Assembly: GCF_008831285.2 (NCBI RefSeq)
Contig: NC_045138.2
Coordinates: 41,221,115 to 41,285,114 of the forward strand
Reading direction: 5' to 3'
Length of the DNA: 64,000 nt
Source of the DNA: Nymphaea colorata
Taxonomy: Eukaryota > Streptophyta > Magnoliopsida > Nymphaeales > Nymphaeaceae
The notes beneath the pieces were generated by a model. That model saw only the letters and a list, made by a program, of their open reading frames with translations. It was not told the origin of the DNA and did no database searches. Below, piece by piece: positions 23,940 to 38,100 of the stretch. Within the stretch, counting starts at the first letter, position 1. Every line of letters begins with the position of its first letter. The position numbers and the translations under genes were made by a program.

Positions 23940-25984
23940 TCTTGTAAGTTTCTTCAATCTGCAGTTTTATGTTCATTAACTTAAAGCATCATCTACCCAT
24001 AATACGTAAGTAGATTACCCAAGTGTTCGCATCAATGGCTTTTCTGATGGTGCTGCCCCTGACATATAGGTGGAAAGCAGTATCAGGTTGGAGATAGTTT
24101 GATGTTACTTTCTTGCAATTGACAAATAGCCATCATACAAGGTGAGTTCTTTGTACATAGCATTTTTAGATGGACAAGCACAATTCTTGGAACTAAGTGC
24201 TCTCTGAGTGTGAATACATCGTAACAATAATGCAATTTGCTGATGTAAAGTCATCTCTGCTCTATCTTACTGTTAATTAATCATTTTCTGCATATCTCTA
24301 ATTTTGACAAATTTAATGCTGATGAAGTTGTGGATGATTTATTTAAGGTTCGCTGGAACATCTTTCTTCTTACGTGGCACTCCATCCAAATGTTTTGGAA
24401 TGAGCATGGGTTCATGTTATAAGTTGGTAGCCTCTGCATGTTTGATTATGCTATGAACGGTGAAGGCCCCAAGCCTTCTCAGGACCCGCCTATTAGTGGC
24501 CTCCGAGGATGTCAAAATTTGAAAACTAGAGATTTGTGCGAGTGAGAACCAAGATTGGGACTCTATTTGTGCACATCTCACAGCTCGAACACCTTGGGTT
24601 GTCCAATATTTGTATATTTCGTTTGTGCAAAACGCTTCAGCACCCAACAGTTTGGATTCTTGGGGTTTCAGCAGAATCCTGGAGGGGCAAAAAAAGGACG
24701 AACATTAACCATAAATATACTTGGGGGCTTCATAGGATGGTTTGCTCACCTGGCCTTGGCCTTGTTTGACGAGGGTTTTCCTTGTGATATTTTAGGAATA
24801 TCCAGGCCAGTGTCATTCGCCACATGCCCTGATTTCCAGGAAATTCTTGTGAACAAAGTTATTGCAAGAATTGAGACGGCCTTTTATCTTATTGATGTAA
24901 CTGTATAGAGGCTGGACTCTAGACGACAGAGACATTATGCGCATAACCTTCCTGTTAGATTCAACCTCTTATTCGCTTTGTAGGTAAAGACACGCAGCCC
25001 AAGTAACCAAAAGTGGACATGCGGATCCCTGATTTCTGAAAGGATTCAAATTATGTCTTATAATTTCTGGGTTTTTATTTATTGAGGAATTCTAAATCGG
25101 ATCTTAATCATGCCAGAACTTCTGAAAAGTTTTTAGGGATTCAAACTTCTCGTAGTTCCAAAATTTTTAAGTTGAATCGGCGATTCTTTAGTCCATATCC
25201 GACTCTAATTTGGACGAGTATGGAGTCATAGCGTTTGCAGGTTGTCCATTCCAACATGACCCGGAACGACCTCATTCTCACCGAGCTCGTACCTCATGTT
25301 TGGTTACAGTGGCTGTTTGCTAACACGACTAGGCGGAAGCCTGGTGGCTCGTAAGTGGAATCAATCGATGGGATCTCCAAAAAGTGCATTAGAACTGCGT
25401 TCTTCAATAATCTGAATGGACGTCCAGAAGAAGATCGTCAGCCATTTATTTGGTGCATAAATGTAGCTAGGAATTTAACCCCACCGGCGTACAAATTTGA
25501 TCAACTGCTATCGAACCACTGAATTTTATTTTTTTTTTGGGGGGCTTTTTGTCAAGAAGTTCAATTTGAACGGAAAATCGCAACCCTAACAGGAACGCCG
25601 CCATTCAGAGTCTCTGGTCCCTCGTGTTCTTTGACACAAGTTCTTCACGACGAAACCGAGGAAACCAAAGTTTTCAATTGGATTGAGCAAGATATGTGAT
25701 TGACAGTTTACAGCCCTGTGCCTTTTCTCTTTCGTGCTTGCGGTATGTTTGATATTTCTCAGGATTTTTCCCCTAGAAGCCAGGTATCTTAAAATGCAAC
25801 AATATTCCCCCCTTAAGACATGGTCAATTTCCAATGAACCAGAAAAATTCACATAACGAATTACAAAAATTCGGAATAAAATCTTCCAGCATTTCGTGTT
25901 CCAAGTTCCAACCGTCTTCCATTGAGTACCATGTTATGTCGAAAAAGTGATTATTTTCTCACAGAACGGAATAAAAACAAGTCT
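23940..25984. other. Convergent intergenic region
   Basis: This lies between the stop codons of two convergent genes and must hold the 3' untranslated regions of both. Small open frames (largest 117 codons at 24555-24908) have no recognisable similarity and look accidental. No other structure was recognised. Confidence 0.6.
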
Positions 25985-28900
25985 TCAGTAAGATCTTCCA
26001 CAATGTATCAAGCTCCCAGCACCTAGGAAAAGGCCGAAGACAGCTGCACTACCAAGAGTGGTTTGGCCAACATATCTGATCTTCAACAGTCCGGGAACCT
26101 AAAATTTCAGTATTAAAGGGAATCAAATAAACAAACATAATTCTCAGCATACAAAAGCAAATCAAGTTTGAGTTATCCAACACCACTAGGAACACCACCC
26201 GATCATGAAAAAATAAAATGGACAAAGGACAAGATTGGACTCTAAATTTCAAGCAGATGGAATATGAAGAACAGGATAGAAGGTGAACTAAATATTAGGT
26301 AAATTGCCTTCTTTTAATATTTTCAGACTTTCAGTTCAAAATCAGTCTCAATCAGCCTGAATTGGCTTAACTCACATGCACTATCGTTTTTCTTTTTCCT
26401 TTTCATTTCAAATTTTTATTTTTTAACCTTTTCCTTTTGACTTCTTTGGAAATAAGTACAGTACTTATCTGCTGTCACCAATTCAAGAACGACTTCTGCC
26501 AATTCTAATAATTCGGCTACCTGATCCGATACACAAACTGATTTTGATTACATCGGTTTCCAGCAATAATCAATATAAAATACCGCTCCACATATGCGAG
26601 CCTATTCTCATTCCCAAACCAGAAGCAACCTGTTAACTAACAGAAACCTAACTTGTACATTCAGAAAGTCGTGTTCATTGTGATATTTCACATTGTGAAC
26701 AGATTTGCTATGTAATATTAAATCATGGCCAACATATTCTTATTTCTTAACTACCCTGTGAGTTTACCCCTAGCCGATACGCAAAATATTGATAGGGCCT
26801 GTCTTTGCTGGAGAAGTTAATCATGCGCGTCGAATTTCTCAAGTGGGACTCTAATTCCTCTTATCTCTTTTTTTCTTTTTGGAAGGGAAGAAGGTTGGAC
26901 TAACAGAATGAAGAACATGGTTTGGGGGGTTATGTGATCGTAGTAGAATGAATAAGCTTCTAGATCACAGGGTCAGTGCAGCAAGCCAATGCACTATCCA
27001 CAAACTAGAAATTAGCTACGTAATACCATTAGTCATCCATAAGAACATAAGAAGGTTTAGACAGTTTGTATCTTAATTAAACAAGAAATCGGTATCCCTG
27101 GACGTAACAAAAGCAAAATACCATCTAAAAAGTTCCATATTGAACTTAATAACCAAGAACGTATCATTACTTTAAATAATCTTTGTTAAGTTGATGAAGG
27201 ATGAAAACTATAAAAATTAATCATCTAAATAAATGAATCAACTATGGATGAATGCAATAGGTGACAAACCTGATAAGCTCTTAAAAAACAAGTTTTGAGT
27301 AACTAAGGATTGGTTACTGCACCTTGTACCTGATAGCTTCATAAGTTCCATAGACAGCACCTGCAGAGAACAAGATATAAGAATTGTGGATGTGAAGCTT
27401 CCTTAACAAAATCAACCAAAGGGGAGATAAATCGAACATCATACATCTAAATTCAACTTTCATACAAATATCCTTCTGTAACGGATCACTGCAATTTTGA
27501 TATTTTCATTTACAAAATAATGGAAAAAGTGGGCACCATAAGCCTCATGTACACCTCAAAGGCTCAACCAGCTGCTTTTATATGGAAAAGAAAAAGTTCG
27601 ATACTATAAACAACTAGTCACAAAAAACACGTCATTTTCGAAAAAAAAAGTGAGAAAATAAAATGCCGTTTAAAACTTAAAAAAATGCTTTTTTTGAAAA
27701 AAAAATGTGAAAAACAAAAAAAAAAAAACGCGTTAAGAATGTCTTTTTCACTTTTTCATTTTTTTAATGCCAAACTGTTTTTTTTCATTTTCTATTTTTT
27801 ATTTGTTGCAAATCTACTTATCTTTTGATGTTTATGTTATTATTTTTTCACTTATTTTATTTTTCCCTATTTTTACTTTTTTTATTTTTTAAATACCGTC
27901 TTTACCCCTTTTTCTCGTATTTTTCAAGTCTGCCTAATTATACCCGAGAAAAACTTCGTCATTTAAAACTCCGAGACGTTATTTGTGACTATCTTATAAA
28001 CCAGTAGATCACTCCGGTTACAGGACAGAAGATGGAAAAAACATGATTATCCATTGCTTTACAAGGAATGGGTGCAGGGGTGCAGCAAGGGTATATAATT
28101 TGTCCTTTTTCTTATTTTTATTACTGTAAATAAAGAAAGAGAGGGAGAGAGAGAGAAGAAAAAGAAAGAGGGAAAAATTTTTGAAAGTGAACAATAGAGG
28201 GTGTGGTTGGGTTGCGTGTCAAAGCTACACCCACGTCCACAATCGCTGCGACGTGGGTGCTGCCCCTACTTTTTTGAAGAGTCTGTGTGACATAGATAAC
28301 AATTAAAAGCCGAGAACATTAATTTCAACCACACATGAATACTTGTTTGTGTTCTTAAATCACAAAAACAGATGTCATCACCAAGAAAATTGAAGTTGAA
28401 GTTCATAAGGAAACATGAACAATACATCACTTGCAAGGATACTGAAAGCATGCACAATGGGCTCAACAAAAAAAGGCAAAACAATTATGAAGGATAGGTT
28501 ACCATCAGCCCTTGTCACATGCAAGATGGTACTACTTTGTTGTACCTAAAAGACTTGTTCGGATCTATCTAATATCCTAAACAAGTGAAATTCTATTCTA
28601 ATAAACAAGAAACTGAAGCACAAACAGGTGAGTACATCCTTCCTTTATTGCATAAGATGTATCCCTTGTCTGTATTGTTTCTACGTTCAGTAGAAGTACT
28701 CAGTTCAGTGTGCGCGCTAAACGAAGAAAAAAGTCTTGCAAATAGAACATAAATAACAAAAAAATAAGTAACACCATAAAAGGAAAAACTTTTAGTAAGG
28801 GTCACATTAGGCCGATCAACCATACCCAACTATCATGACTTTCACCATCAAGTTCCCCTTCGGAAGAGGTGTCTTCCACTGACGCCAAATAACATGGACA

Positions 28901-29497
28901 ACGATAGACCAACCATTTTACATATAAAACCCCAAACCCTTCCCCAGATAAATAAATAATAAATAATAAATAATAAAAAAATCAAAGGCTATTCGTAAAG
29001 CGTCAATCCAGCATCGACCATTTCCTCTTCAAAGCCACTGGGAATCAAAAACTTCCCCCCATTACAAACCACATACCGTGCTTCATGCAGTCACTTCAAG
29101 AAAAGTGCAGAACAAAGAAAGCCACTGAATCTCCAACCCATCAGAGAATTTCCCCTCAATCTCCTTCTAATTCAACCACTCACCACAGCGAGGACGCAAA
29201 CAATGAATGGATAAACAGGGGCGAAAGACGAAACGTAGAATCCAAGAAACTACGCGATACCCACAATCCACCATCACCCAATTTGCTCCATACGTCTCGA
29301 TACTTAGACTTCCCAGTTAGAGCTTCAGATTGGATAGCATCTCAAATTTCATTCTGTAATCCCCAATCCCCGCGCCAAATGGAAACGAAATAAAGAAAAA
29401 GAGAGGGGGAGAGAGAGAGGATACCAACAGCTCCACCGATGGCTCCACCCACTGCAACACCAGTAGCTACCCTCGAGAGACAGCTATCCCTGGCCAT
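25985..29497 (-). CDS. ROMO1: ROMO1/Mgr2-type mitochondrial inner-membrane protein
   Basis: Exons in transcript order are 29497-29425, 27360-27323 and 26098-25985; 73+38+114 nt gives 74 aa, the usual plant length. The protein starts MARDSCLSRVATG. A glycine-zipper helix (about residues 13-29, GVAVGGAIGGAVG) leads to a conserved YGTYEAIRYKVPGL loop, then a second hydrophobic helix (about 50-68) and a C-terminal HCGRSY. Residues C6 and C70 are the family's conserved cysteines. Relatives are the animal ROMO1 and yeast Mgr2 proteins. In yeast, Mgr2 sits in the TIM23 translocase and helps lateral release of inner-membrane proteins; this role is inferred here from the family. Introns of 2.06 and 1.22 kb are long for so small a gene. 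It lies upstream of the condensin gene on the same strand but is transcribed separately. Confidence 0.93.
27617..27832 (+). repeat. Dispersed AT-rich repeat with a second copy at the window's right edge
   Basis: This lies in an intergenic or 5' intron part of the ROMO1 locus. It matches 63803-64000 in the same orientation: both contain cgtttaaaacttaaaaaaa, then taatgccaaac(t/a)gttttt, then atttgttgcaaatcta. No coding content is seen. Confidence 0.75.
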
Positions 29498-32105
29498 CCT
29501 CCCACTCCTTCAATCTCTGTTTCTTCTTAGCTTCCCCTCGCCCCTCTCTACCTGGCCAGCGTGACGAAGAAAAAAGATGGGCGCCTTCCGCCCTTACTAC
29601 TCGGTCTCGTGTCCTCACTCCTCCTCACTTCCATTTCGCTTCTCCTTCTCCGCTCTTATAGACAAATTTCATTTAGGGTACCAACCTTTAGTATAAATCA
29701 AGAAAGTACAACGCGCTTCTGATTTTCTATCGACTGTCAATTTGTTGACAACCATTGGGAGGGCCTCCTCAAGTTCAACACCGTTCACTCTAAAACATGG
29801 GGAGATTTCATACCGTTCGCATTCATTTTCATGTTGAAATGCAATTTTAATCTTTTGTAAATCTTGACTAAGTGGACGAGCTTCCCGGATGAGATCTTGG
29901 ATAGGTGTCTCCTATTCAATACTTGTCAATGAAAACAAGGTCCGTGTCAAAGAAACAAGGGAACATGTAATGTTTCTTATTTTTCAAAGTAGAGATGCCG
30001 CCGGTTATTTTTCTCGAAAGCCTAATATTTCATTATGTGCATTTTCCCTTTGTCTTGTACATATTTTTGGTTTTGTTTTTCAATTTGGACAGAAGCTGTG
30101 ACTTTTTAAAAAAGAAAGTGAAAAACCAGGCTATTCACAACAAACTTGGTTTTGAGAATTTCACGACACATGGTTCTAAAAACTCATTAAAAAACACGAT
30201 TTCACAAAACTAAGTTTTTAAAAATGGATTAAATGTGTCATCCAAACGTCTCTAAAAGAATTGATGTAATTTTATTACCAACTTCATGATTTTGTTTAAA
30301 AAAACTATTTCTTACGCTGTTCAATTCACTCACATTTTAACAAAACTGCTTACACTGTCAAAAGATAAAAAGTTCTAGGAAATTCCTTCGTCATCATTTC
30401 ATATGACTACCATCGAACAGGTTATAAGCAAGAGGGACGGGCTTGAAGACTACTCCCTGTTAACACGAGGGCCGGAGGGCCCTAGGACATATGCCTATTC
30501 CACACAAGTCGTCTTTGACAACCATGTATCCATCCGAAGCACGAAAAATACAAAAGAATCACTTAAACTTGACAAAAAGGGGGCGAAGCCCCAATTCTTG
30601 ACCTTCAAAGCGACTTGCACTAGACTAAAGGCGAGGATGGTACCAATCTCCTTTGGTTCCCTAAATCCGATACTTTCTCCTTCTCTCCAATACAAGGTCG
30701 AAGAAGATCGAATGTATACATTAATGTCTCGGTATAGTCTTTCGTGGCTCATAGATCGTATTTTACACCCAGCTGTGGTTTTGAAAGGAATCACAGCCAT
30801 TATCACGCAAGATAAATTGGAAAACACTGGATCAGCTGTTTTTGTATGTTCCTCATAACTTTTAATTGTCCCCCACCAATAATTTTCTTATTGTGCTGAA
30901 GAGGTTGCTCTTGATTATTAAAGGCAACGAGACTTGAATTATTGCTTCATTGTGCAATAAACATAACTAAATATATAATACATATGGTGATACTAATGTC
31001 CCAGAAAATGAGTCCTATTGAAAAAAAAACGTATATAATACGCCAAAACACAGTCAGTGAAAAAAATGCATCTTTTAACAAAACAACAGAAAATAAAAAA
31101 ACATGAAAAAAAAGTATTATACACGTTTTTTCATATTTTTTTATGATTTTTATTCTTTTTATAATTTTTTAGATTTATTAAATGTTTTAAATTTTTTAAA
31201 AATTTGCCAAGATTTTCCAGTTTTATTTCCGAGATATACAACTTTGTAGTATTATACCCAAGAAATTCATCGCTGTATAATACATATACAAGTTTTTTGT
31301 GACAATAGGTGATAAAGAAGAATCATAAACAAACATTTCTACATATGAGTTTAGCAAGTTCTCTACGGAGAACTCAGCATGTGACCAGCTTACCTTCTGC
31401 ATTCATGTTTATAGCATTGATCTCTTCTCATGGGGAACAGATGAATGACTTCTGATTGCTGATGGCAGATTCCACGATTACCTATTCTTCATCTCATTGA
31501 TAGAGAAATATTAATCTGAAAATCAATGTCAGAGCCCATACAGCCAACTGAAGTTGCAGCTCAAGCCACTGTAAGACTGTATCTTGCTATCTCCAAACCG
31601 CTGATGCAGGAAAGAGCAATAGTCATAACACCCTTGATGCTAGTGGCAAACGGCTAAGGATTGAGCATCAAAACCAATCACAACCTGGAGCACAATAAGC
31701 ATTACCAATTTAGGGTCTTAGGGAAGAGTTAAATGGGTAATGCCATCTGATTAACATAGCAATTCCAGTGTCCCAAAGCATATGAAACCAAAAAACTCAT
31801 CTGAATGTTGTGATAAACGCCATACCATCCAAACAAACAGAATGACAGTGCACTTGAATTATGCTAAGATGCAAGGGATCAGATTACGTACATACGATTG
31901 ATGCAATTTTTTATTTTATATCCTGATTTGGATGCTCCATAACTAAAACCTAATTCTCTCAAGTTTGCATATAAAGATGAACGCACCAACCTTCTGTTTA
32001 CTTTCTTTGTCTTGGTAGTAGAGACATGGCGGGCAGAGGCAACACATTTCTCTCTGACTTCTGTGTGGCATGTGCCGGCATTAAGTTTTGCTTTTGACAT
32101 TCCTG
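29498..32105. other. Intergenic region between ROMO1 and condensin genes
   Basis: It holds the ROMO1 promoter (just above 29497), a less AT-rich block at about 30400-30860 with long open frames on both strands, a dispersed repeat at 31020-31300, and the probable 3' untranslated region of the condensin gene. The block at 30403-30858 encodes 151 codons on plus and 110 overlapping codons on minus; neither resembles a family I know. Confidence 0.55.
31020..31300 (+). repeat. Dispersed repeat with gtattataca motifs, copy 1
   Basis: It shares gtattatacacgttttt, then ataattttt...ttaaatg, then gagatatacaactttgt and a closing cgtataatac/tgtataatac block with 51725-51945, in the same orientation. Toward its right edge gtattataccc and gtataatac form a short inverted pair. 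No coding capacity is seen. Confidence 0.75.
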
Positions 32106-35100
32106 TTAGACAGTATCAGTCAGTAAGCTTGATACAGAAGCCCTGCTACAAATATCAAAATCAATTTGAGAACCTTCATGAGAAGATAGCGGTGATTGGA
32201 CTTCCAAGCCTGCTTCTTCAGATGCTGTTACCACACCTGAACTTCCAGAGCATTTCATTGTTTCGTGGTCATGTAGATTGTGTTGATTAAGTGGAGTTCC
32301 AGCAGTGCATGCTACCACGTCAGGATTGATGACTTCGCCTTCGTCCGAACATGTAAAGTACCAGTCAGGAGGACTAGACTAATGATAATGAACCAGGCAG
32401 GAGACTAGCAATCTTTACCCTGTAACTTGCGGGTTTTATTCAGCTTGGCCTTTTGAAACATTTTGAATATAAAAGCCAGGATATTGATTCCATGTGATTC
32501 CATTGCAAATTAAAAAAGTTCTTTGAGACAGCCAAAATGATTTATGGATCAGAACCTCCAACCAAGACCAGACGATTCCTCATTCAACTAAAAGATAGAT
32601 TGAAGCAAAGGTAAGAACAGAAAAGGCTAATGTAATAATTTTGGCCAATGAACTTTCTGGACCAAGAAATATGCACTTTTGGAAGTACTTCATTGCGAAC
32701 AATATACCTGCTTCATTTCTAGTTCATTACAATCAAAATACAACAACTCATGCCAATAAGTTCAAGTCAAGGAAAACTGTTTTTAAATGCATAAATATCA
32801 AAGTCTGAACAGGAAACTCATAATTTCAACTTCAACTTGTCAATTGTCATGAAGTGAAGAGTTAGAAATGAAGTATGTAAAATGAGCAACAGGCAAAAGG
32901 ACACCACTAGGTTCTCAAAATACAAATCATGGAAAAGTGCAAGAAAATCAGCACCCATGACCCGATAATAGTACCATTTTGTCATCAGATAAATTGCACA
33001 GCCCACGTGTTTTGACAATTAAAGCCTACCTGTGGCAATATCAAAATGAATATCCTCCCTTGTGCCCTTCTTGGCCACCAGCTTTTCTATGCTTTCCACT
33101 TTCTGTTGATGTAACAAAGCATTATGAGCAGTCATCTCTTGCTCTTTCCTCTCTGTGTGATGCTTGCTCATCTTCTCCTCAAACTCTTCAACACACGTTT
33201 TCACCTCTGGCTTTGCAAATTTCTTTGCCTAGTGAACCAAGTAGAACAAGTTTAAAGTTTAAACACATGAAATGTATGCATTGTTCATCATTGCAATAAA
33301 AGTAACTGCACCTTGTTTATGATAACTCTGAAATGGGAAACCACAGACTCTTCTGATAAGGCATGTTCATAGCTCTTAAAGGACTCAATAAGTTTCTTGA
33401 TTCCTTTCTCTGTTAGGGTCAACAGTGAAAGGCAGTAAGCTATGCCTTCCCATTGTTTAACATCTGCAGTACAGTGTGCAACATCAATCAATCCAAGCTA
33501 ATGAACAGGGAGTTATTGCTCAGCAAACAGATGGGGAAACTAAGCAAATGACTATCAAATCTTTTAATTCATCTTCAGTAAAACAGTGGCCATAATATTT
33601 CACAATGTAAGATATGTCACTAAGAATCTCCAGTTCCAGCCATGGTATATCCTAAAACAAAATAGAAATATTGATGCATGTAACTTTTCCATATATAGCA
33701 AACACTTCTAATTAGATATCATCTAGGTTTCAGGATGCATATCTAAGAGGTAAAACAATATACTGGTGGCAAAGTAAGTTTAAGAAAATGTTTTAAATCT
33801 TAAAGTTCTAACAAATCAAAGAGTAGAATGTTGAAAAACAAAACATGCATGTGTTCAAAAAAGGGCAGTTTAGAAACTTGACAGAAAAATATGTAGTAGA
33901 CAAATTTGTATTTTGGTGGCACTAAACATAATGCAACAGATGATGGATATACTCCTTTGTTAAAATCTTCAGGTCTTAACATGCTGAATATTCAAACAGA
34001 CACAGGAAAATTCAAAAAGCAAATTGTTAGCTTTTGTTAAAAAAAAAACTCCTTAATAGGAGAAAATGTAGGAATTCATCAAAAGGGGCCACAATCACAT
34101 CCAGAAATCTATTCCATCAGCTTTCACACGACATGAACGACAAAAAGCAGCACAAGAAAAGAGCCAGTTTGGAAATGTGAATGAAGAAGGCTTCTGACCT
34201 AACCACTGTTTTATAAAGAAAAGAAAAATCCAAATGTTTTATGATGCCTGCTATACTGCATGGTGAATCCCCCAAGCTACATTGCAAAAGAGTAAAACTG
34301 CTGTGCCAAATGCTACGTTATGGCTTTAGAATAACTTCCAAGAGCAGGCCTTGCATGCTCAAGAATCCATTGCAATTCAAAAAAAAAAAAACTTATTTTG
34401 ACATTAATAATCTTCAAGGTGATTGTTTTTCTTTTTGTGGCACCATGGCTATAGGCTGGTTTTACAAACATCACCAACTCATTGTATCTTCTGTCTTCCA
34501 AGAACCAAAAATGATTTGAAATTTTTTTGTTAATAGACTTCATTCTTGTTCAGTGAGAAAATGAAAAGTCCACAAACAGCAGATACAAGTTTTAATACAC
34601 ACTCCAATCAAATAAAACTACAGGAGGGGAAAAAAAAAAAGATCAAATATTTGCAAAACATGCGAGAACATTTCTTCCAAAGGAAGTGAAGAGTCAACCC
34701 ACCAGTCGTTCCACAGAACCTATTACAAAGCTTCTCAACCAGACCTTCCATTTGCTTGTCCTACAAAAATTTAAATATCAGAAAAAGAGTGGCAGGACAA
34801 GACTGGAATAATAATTACATTGCATGTACAATGCAAACTGAAGCACCTTTTTAATTGACCCAATTAGGAACTGCATAATGCTGCAAAAAGTTTCTTCAGC
34901 CAAGTTCTGGTTCGACAGTCTGCCAAGAATGTCTGGCAGTAAATTATAGACAGGATTGCTTCCTGCAAAGGGACAACATGTTGACATATTTAGCATAATT
35001 CTGCTGTACTAGTTGGTAAAAGTCCAGAGTTGTAGCTCAAAATTTAAATTTGTTACCCTTCTTTGACAATTCATGAAAAAATAACTTGGCTAAATTTGAG

Positions 35101-38100
35101 ATCCTGTCATCCACATCTTCTAATCGAACAGCCATTTCATTAATGTAACCTTTTACCTGGTCAACAAGCATTCCACGTGTAATTTGGTAACTCTCTTAAA
35201 CAACAGTGTACAGAAAATTATCTTTGGCCAAAATAAGTACCTTCATCATGTCATTCAGAATGAGATGAGAAAGGACAAGAACAGCATTCTTTCGAACAGA
35301 TACTGCAGGATCACGAAGCCGACCATACATGTTCTCTGTCCATGGCTCTAATAGATTAGGAAAACGCACTGACAAATCTCCAAGAGCAATCGTACAATTG
35401 GAACGAACAGCTTCAAGTGGTGCATTCTCAGCAACAGTGAATAGAAGCTGCAGATTTGCTTCACTGGCAATGGTTTGGCTTACACAGTTAGGATTTGCAA
35501 TAGGGGCCATGTTTTATCCAAATTGATTGAGATAATGATCAGATACTTTACCAAAAGTTAGCATCAATTAGCATCAACTTGCAGAGAGCCAGCATACCAG
35601 AAGCCTGTAACTCTGGGTACTACAGACATAAATGGGCAAATTAATTTTCCCAGGCTCATAAAGACAGTAGTCTTAAAGCTTTAGTATTCAACAAAACCAC
35701 TTACCTGCTGCATTAAGTTAAAGTTCCTACATAGTTTTGCAACAAGAGGAGCACAAAGGCCAATTAAATTTTTATCAGTTGAACGACCTGAAATAATATC
35801 CTTCTCAGCTTGTTCAGAAAGAGAATCGAGCCTAGCTTCATCAGAGGCTGCAAGACCCAATTCACGATTGATAGCATTTTCCTGGGCAATGGTGAAAAAA
35901 GGTAAAACATATTTCCCTTAGCCTAAAATTCAATTACCAGGCAACAAGCATATCAAGACGAACCAAACCAATGCAATAACTGATAAAGACAGAACTGCAG
36001 GTAAAATCCAGAGAAAATTAGTATAAACATGAATCCGCTAGATCATGAGATGCAATCTTACTTTATTGGGTGCTGCAGAAGGTTCTGCATGTCCATTGGG
36101 GTCGTTCTGCTGTTCAATTGAAGATGTTTCTTTCTTCTTTTTTTGTTTCTGGACTTTCTTAACGCAAGACTCAATGTAAACCAACTGACTCAATGCTACA
36201 TGGCTTACAATAAAAAGGAATCTACTAAGTTTTGTAACTTTAACCGCAGATATTGAGGTGTTGTCATTTCCACTCCCACTTTCAGCATTAGTTACATTAC
36301 TGGTGCCATTGCAAGGAAAAGTAAGATTCAGAGCCTTTTTAACAACTTCAGCAGCCAAGATCTCAGGTCTGGGATGAATAGAATATATTGCAGCAATGGC
36401 CTTGTCTGCAGCTGCATACCAAATGTGTTCTGGTAATGCAAAGCCATTTATTATATTCTGCAAAACCCCAAAAACCCTGCCACCGCCAGATATTATTTTC
36501 GCCTTATCCTCTTCAGAAAGCCTCTGAAGTGCAACACATGCAGTTCTTGCAAGTAAAGGATCCTCCTTTGCCCAGCGTCCAAAGCCAATATCTATAATTT
36601 CTTGCAAATGAACCCCAAGGATCTTTGGTGATGATTTGGCAGCCATGCAAAGAATTGACAGTGCTCCACGGCATTGTTCTGCAGTTACCCCACTGACATT
36701 GAAATTAAAGAAATCCCACAAAGAAGATATCTGAAAAATGGGGAAAAAAAAAAACTTAGACTGCTTCTTACGTGAGCATATGGGCAAAATGTGAAACGCT
36801 TCCAGCATAAGAATAGTAACATCCATTAGATAACCTCGCTTAACAACAGAAAAAGCAAAAAAATATAACTAAATCTCAAAGTAAAAAGGCCCCCAAAGGA
36901 TCATAAAACCTCCTTGAACCTTCCTTTCCTCTCTCATACACCACCATTCAGTTTTACCATGTTAACTAAATGGTCTCATCTAATTGGTTAACAGAGAATC
37001 AAACTTATCAATGAGCCATATATTCAACATACAAATTCCACTATGATTCAGAATTGGAGAAAGAAACAAAACCCTGCTCTAGCACTAGTATCATGATTAA
37101 GTGCCCACAAATGAGGGGCTGCTTAACCAAATCCATATGATTCAATTTTGAAATCCATGCTATGGGGGTGAGCTGGTCCTGGTCGAGATGTTAACAAAAC
37201 GATATGAATGACCACACTGATTAAAGTGCAAATTTCCAGAATTGAGTCTACCTCAAAACTTCAGTGTAGTCAAACCAAAAAAGCATTTGAAGATCTGGAA
37301 AACTCAGTCTGTTCAAAAGCTAGTGGAGCTATCTTTTCTTAGAGTTCCATCCGCCTAGCCGGACAGTTAGTTTAAAACCTTCCAGCTCAAGAAGATCAAG
37401 GGTTTTCTGCCCAGTGCGTGCGTCTCGGCATAAACTAGCAGTTCTCTGCCCAAACACAGCTTCCAAATCACAAGAGTTAGACACTATAACTGATAAGGAA
37501 AATATCATCATTATGAAACAAGAAGAAAGGATATTAGCCTTACATCACAAGCTAGTACCAGCATAGCAGGCATAAGATACTAAAGAACTTGAGTAATAGT
37601 TACATGAAATGAATACAAGATCAAGTCACAAACATAAAGACCAACTCCACCATATCTTCACCATGCACACTTATACACACTGAAAAGTGAAAATGATAGG
37701 TTAAGTATGTAATAGCCTAAACATTCAACAAAGCTAATATTAGTCTTATTAGATTTGTAAAATAAAGGACTTGCAACAACTGATTAATACTTTCAGATTT
37801 CTGCACAAATATTCATCCTAGCATCATCAAGCAGCATAATATTGGAGCAAAATATCTAACGGCTCAAACATAGATACCAAGATGCAAATCCATAATAGCA
37901 TTACCAATTTCTAGTAGCATCAATAATTGAACATACCGTACTTGAAGGAATCTCCCCCTTTGAAACTAACGAACTAATGACACATTCCAAAGCTGCAAGA
38001 TCACCTATACTAGAGTCTGTGGCAAGAATCAGTAAATTTCTAGCTGTTTCCATGGGGCTTTTCTTTACATAGATTGTGATAAATGCACTAATCACAGCTT

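Noticed and set aside
29085-29393. 102-codon open frame on the plus strand
   Set aside because: It lies in intron 1 of the ROMO1 gene on the opposite strand, with low-complexity Ser/Thr/Pro content and no recognisable family.
33530-33650. Open segment in a condensin intron that reads like protein (YIVKYYGHCFTEDELKD)
   Set aside because: It begins after a plausible acceptor but in the wrong phase, and relatives join the flanking exons directly at this point, so it is treated as intron.
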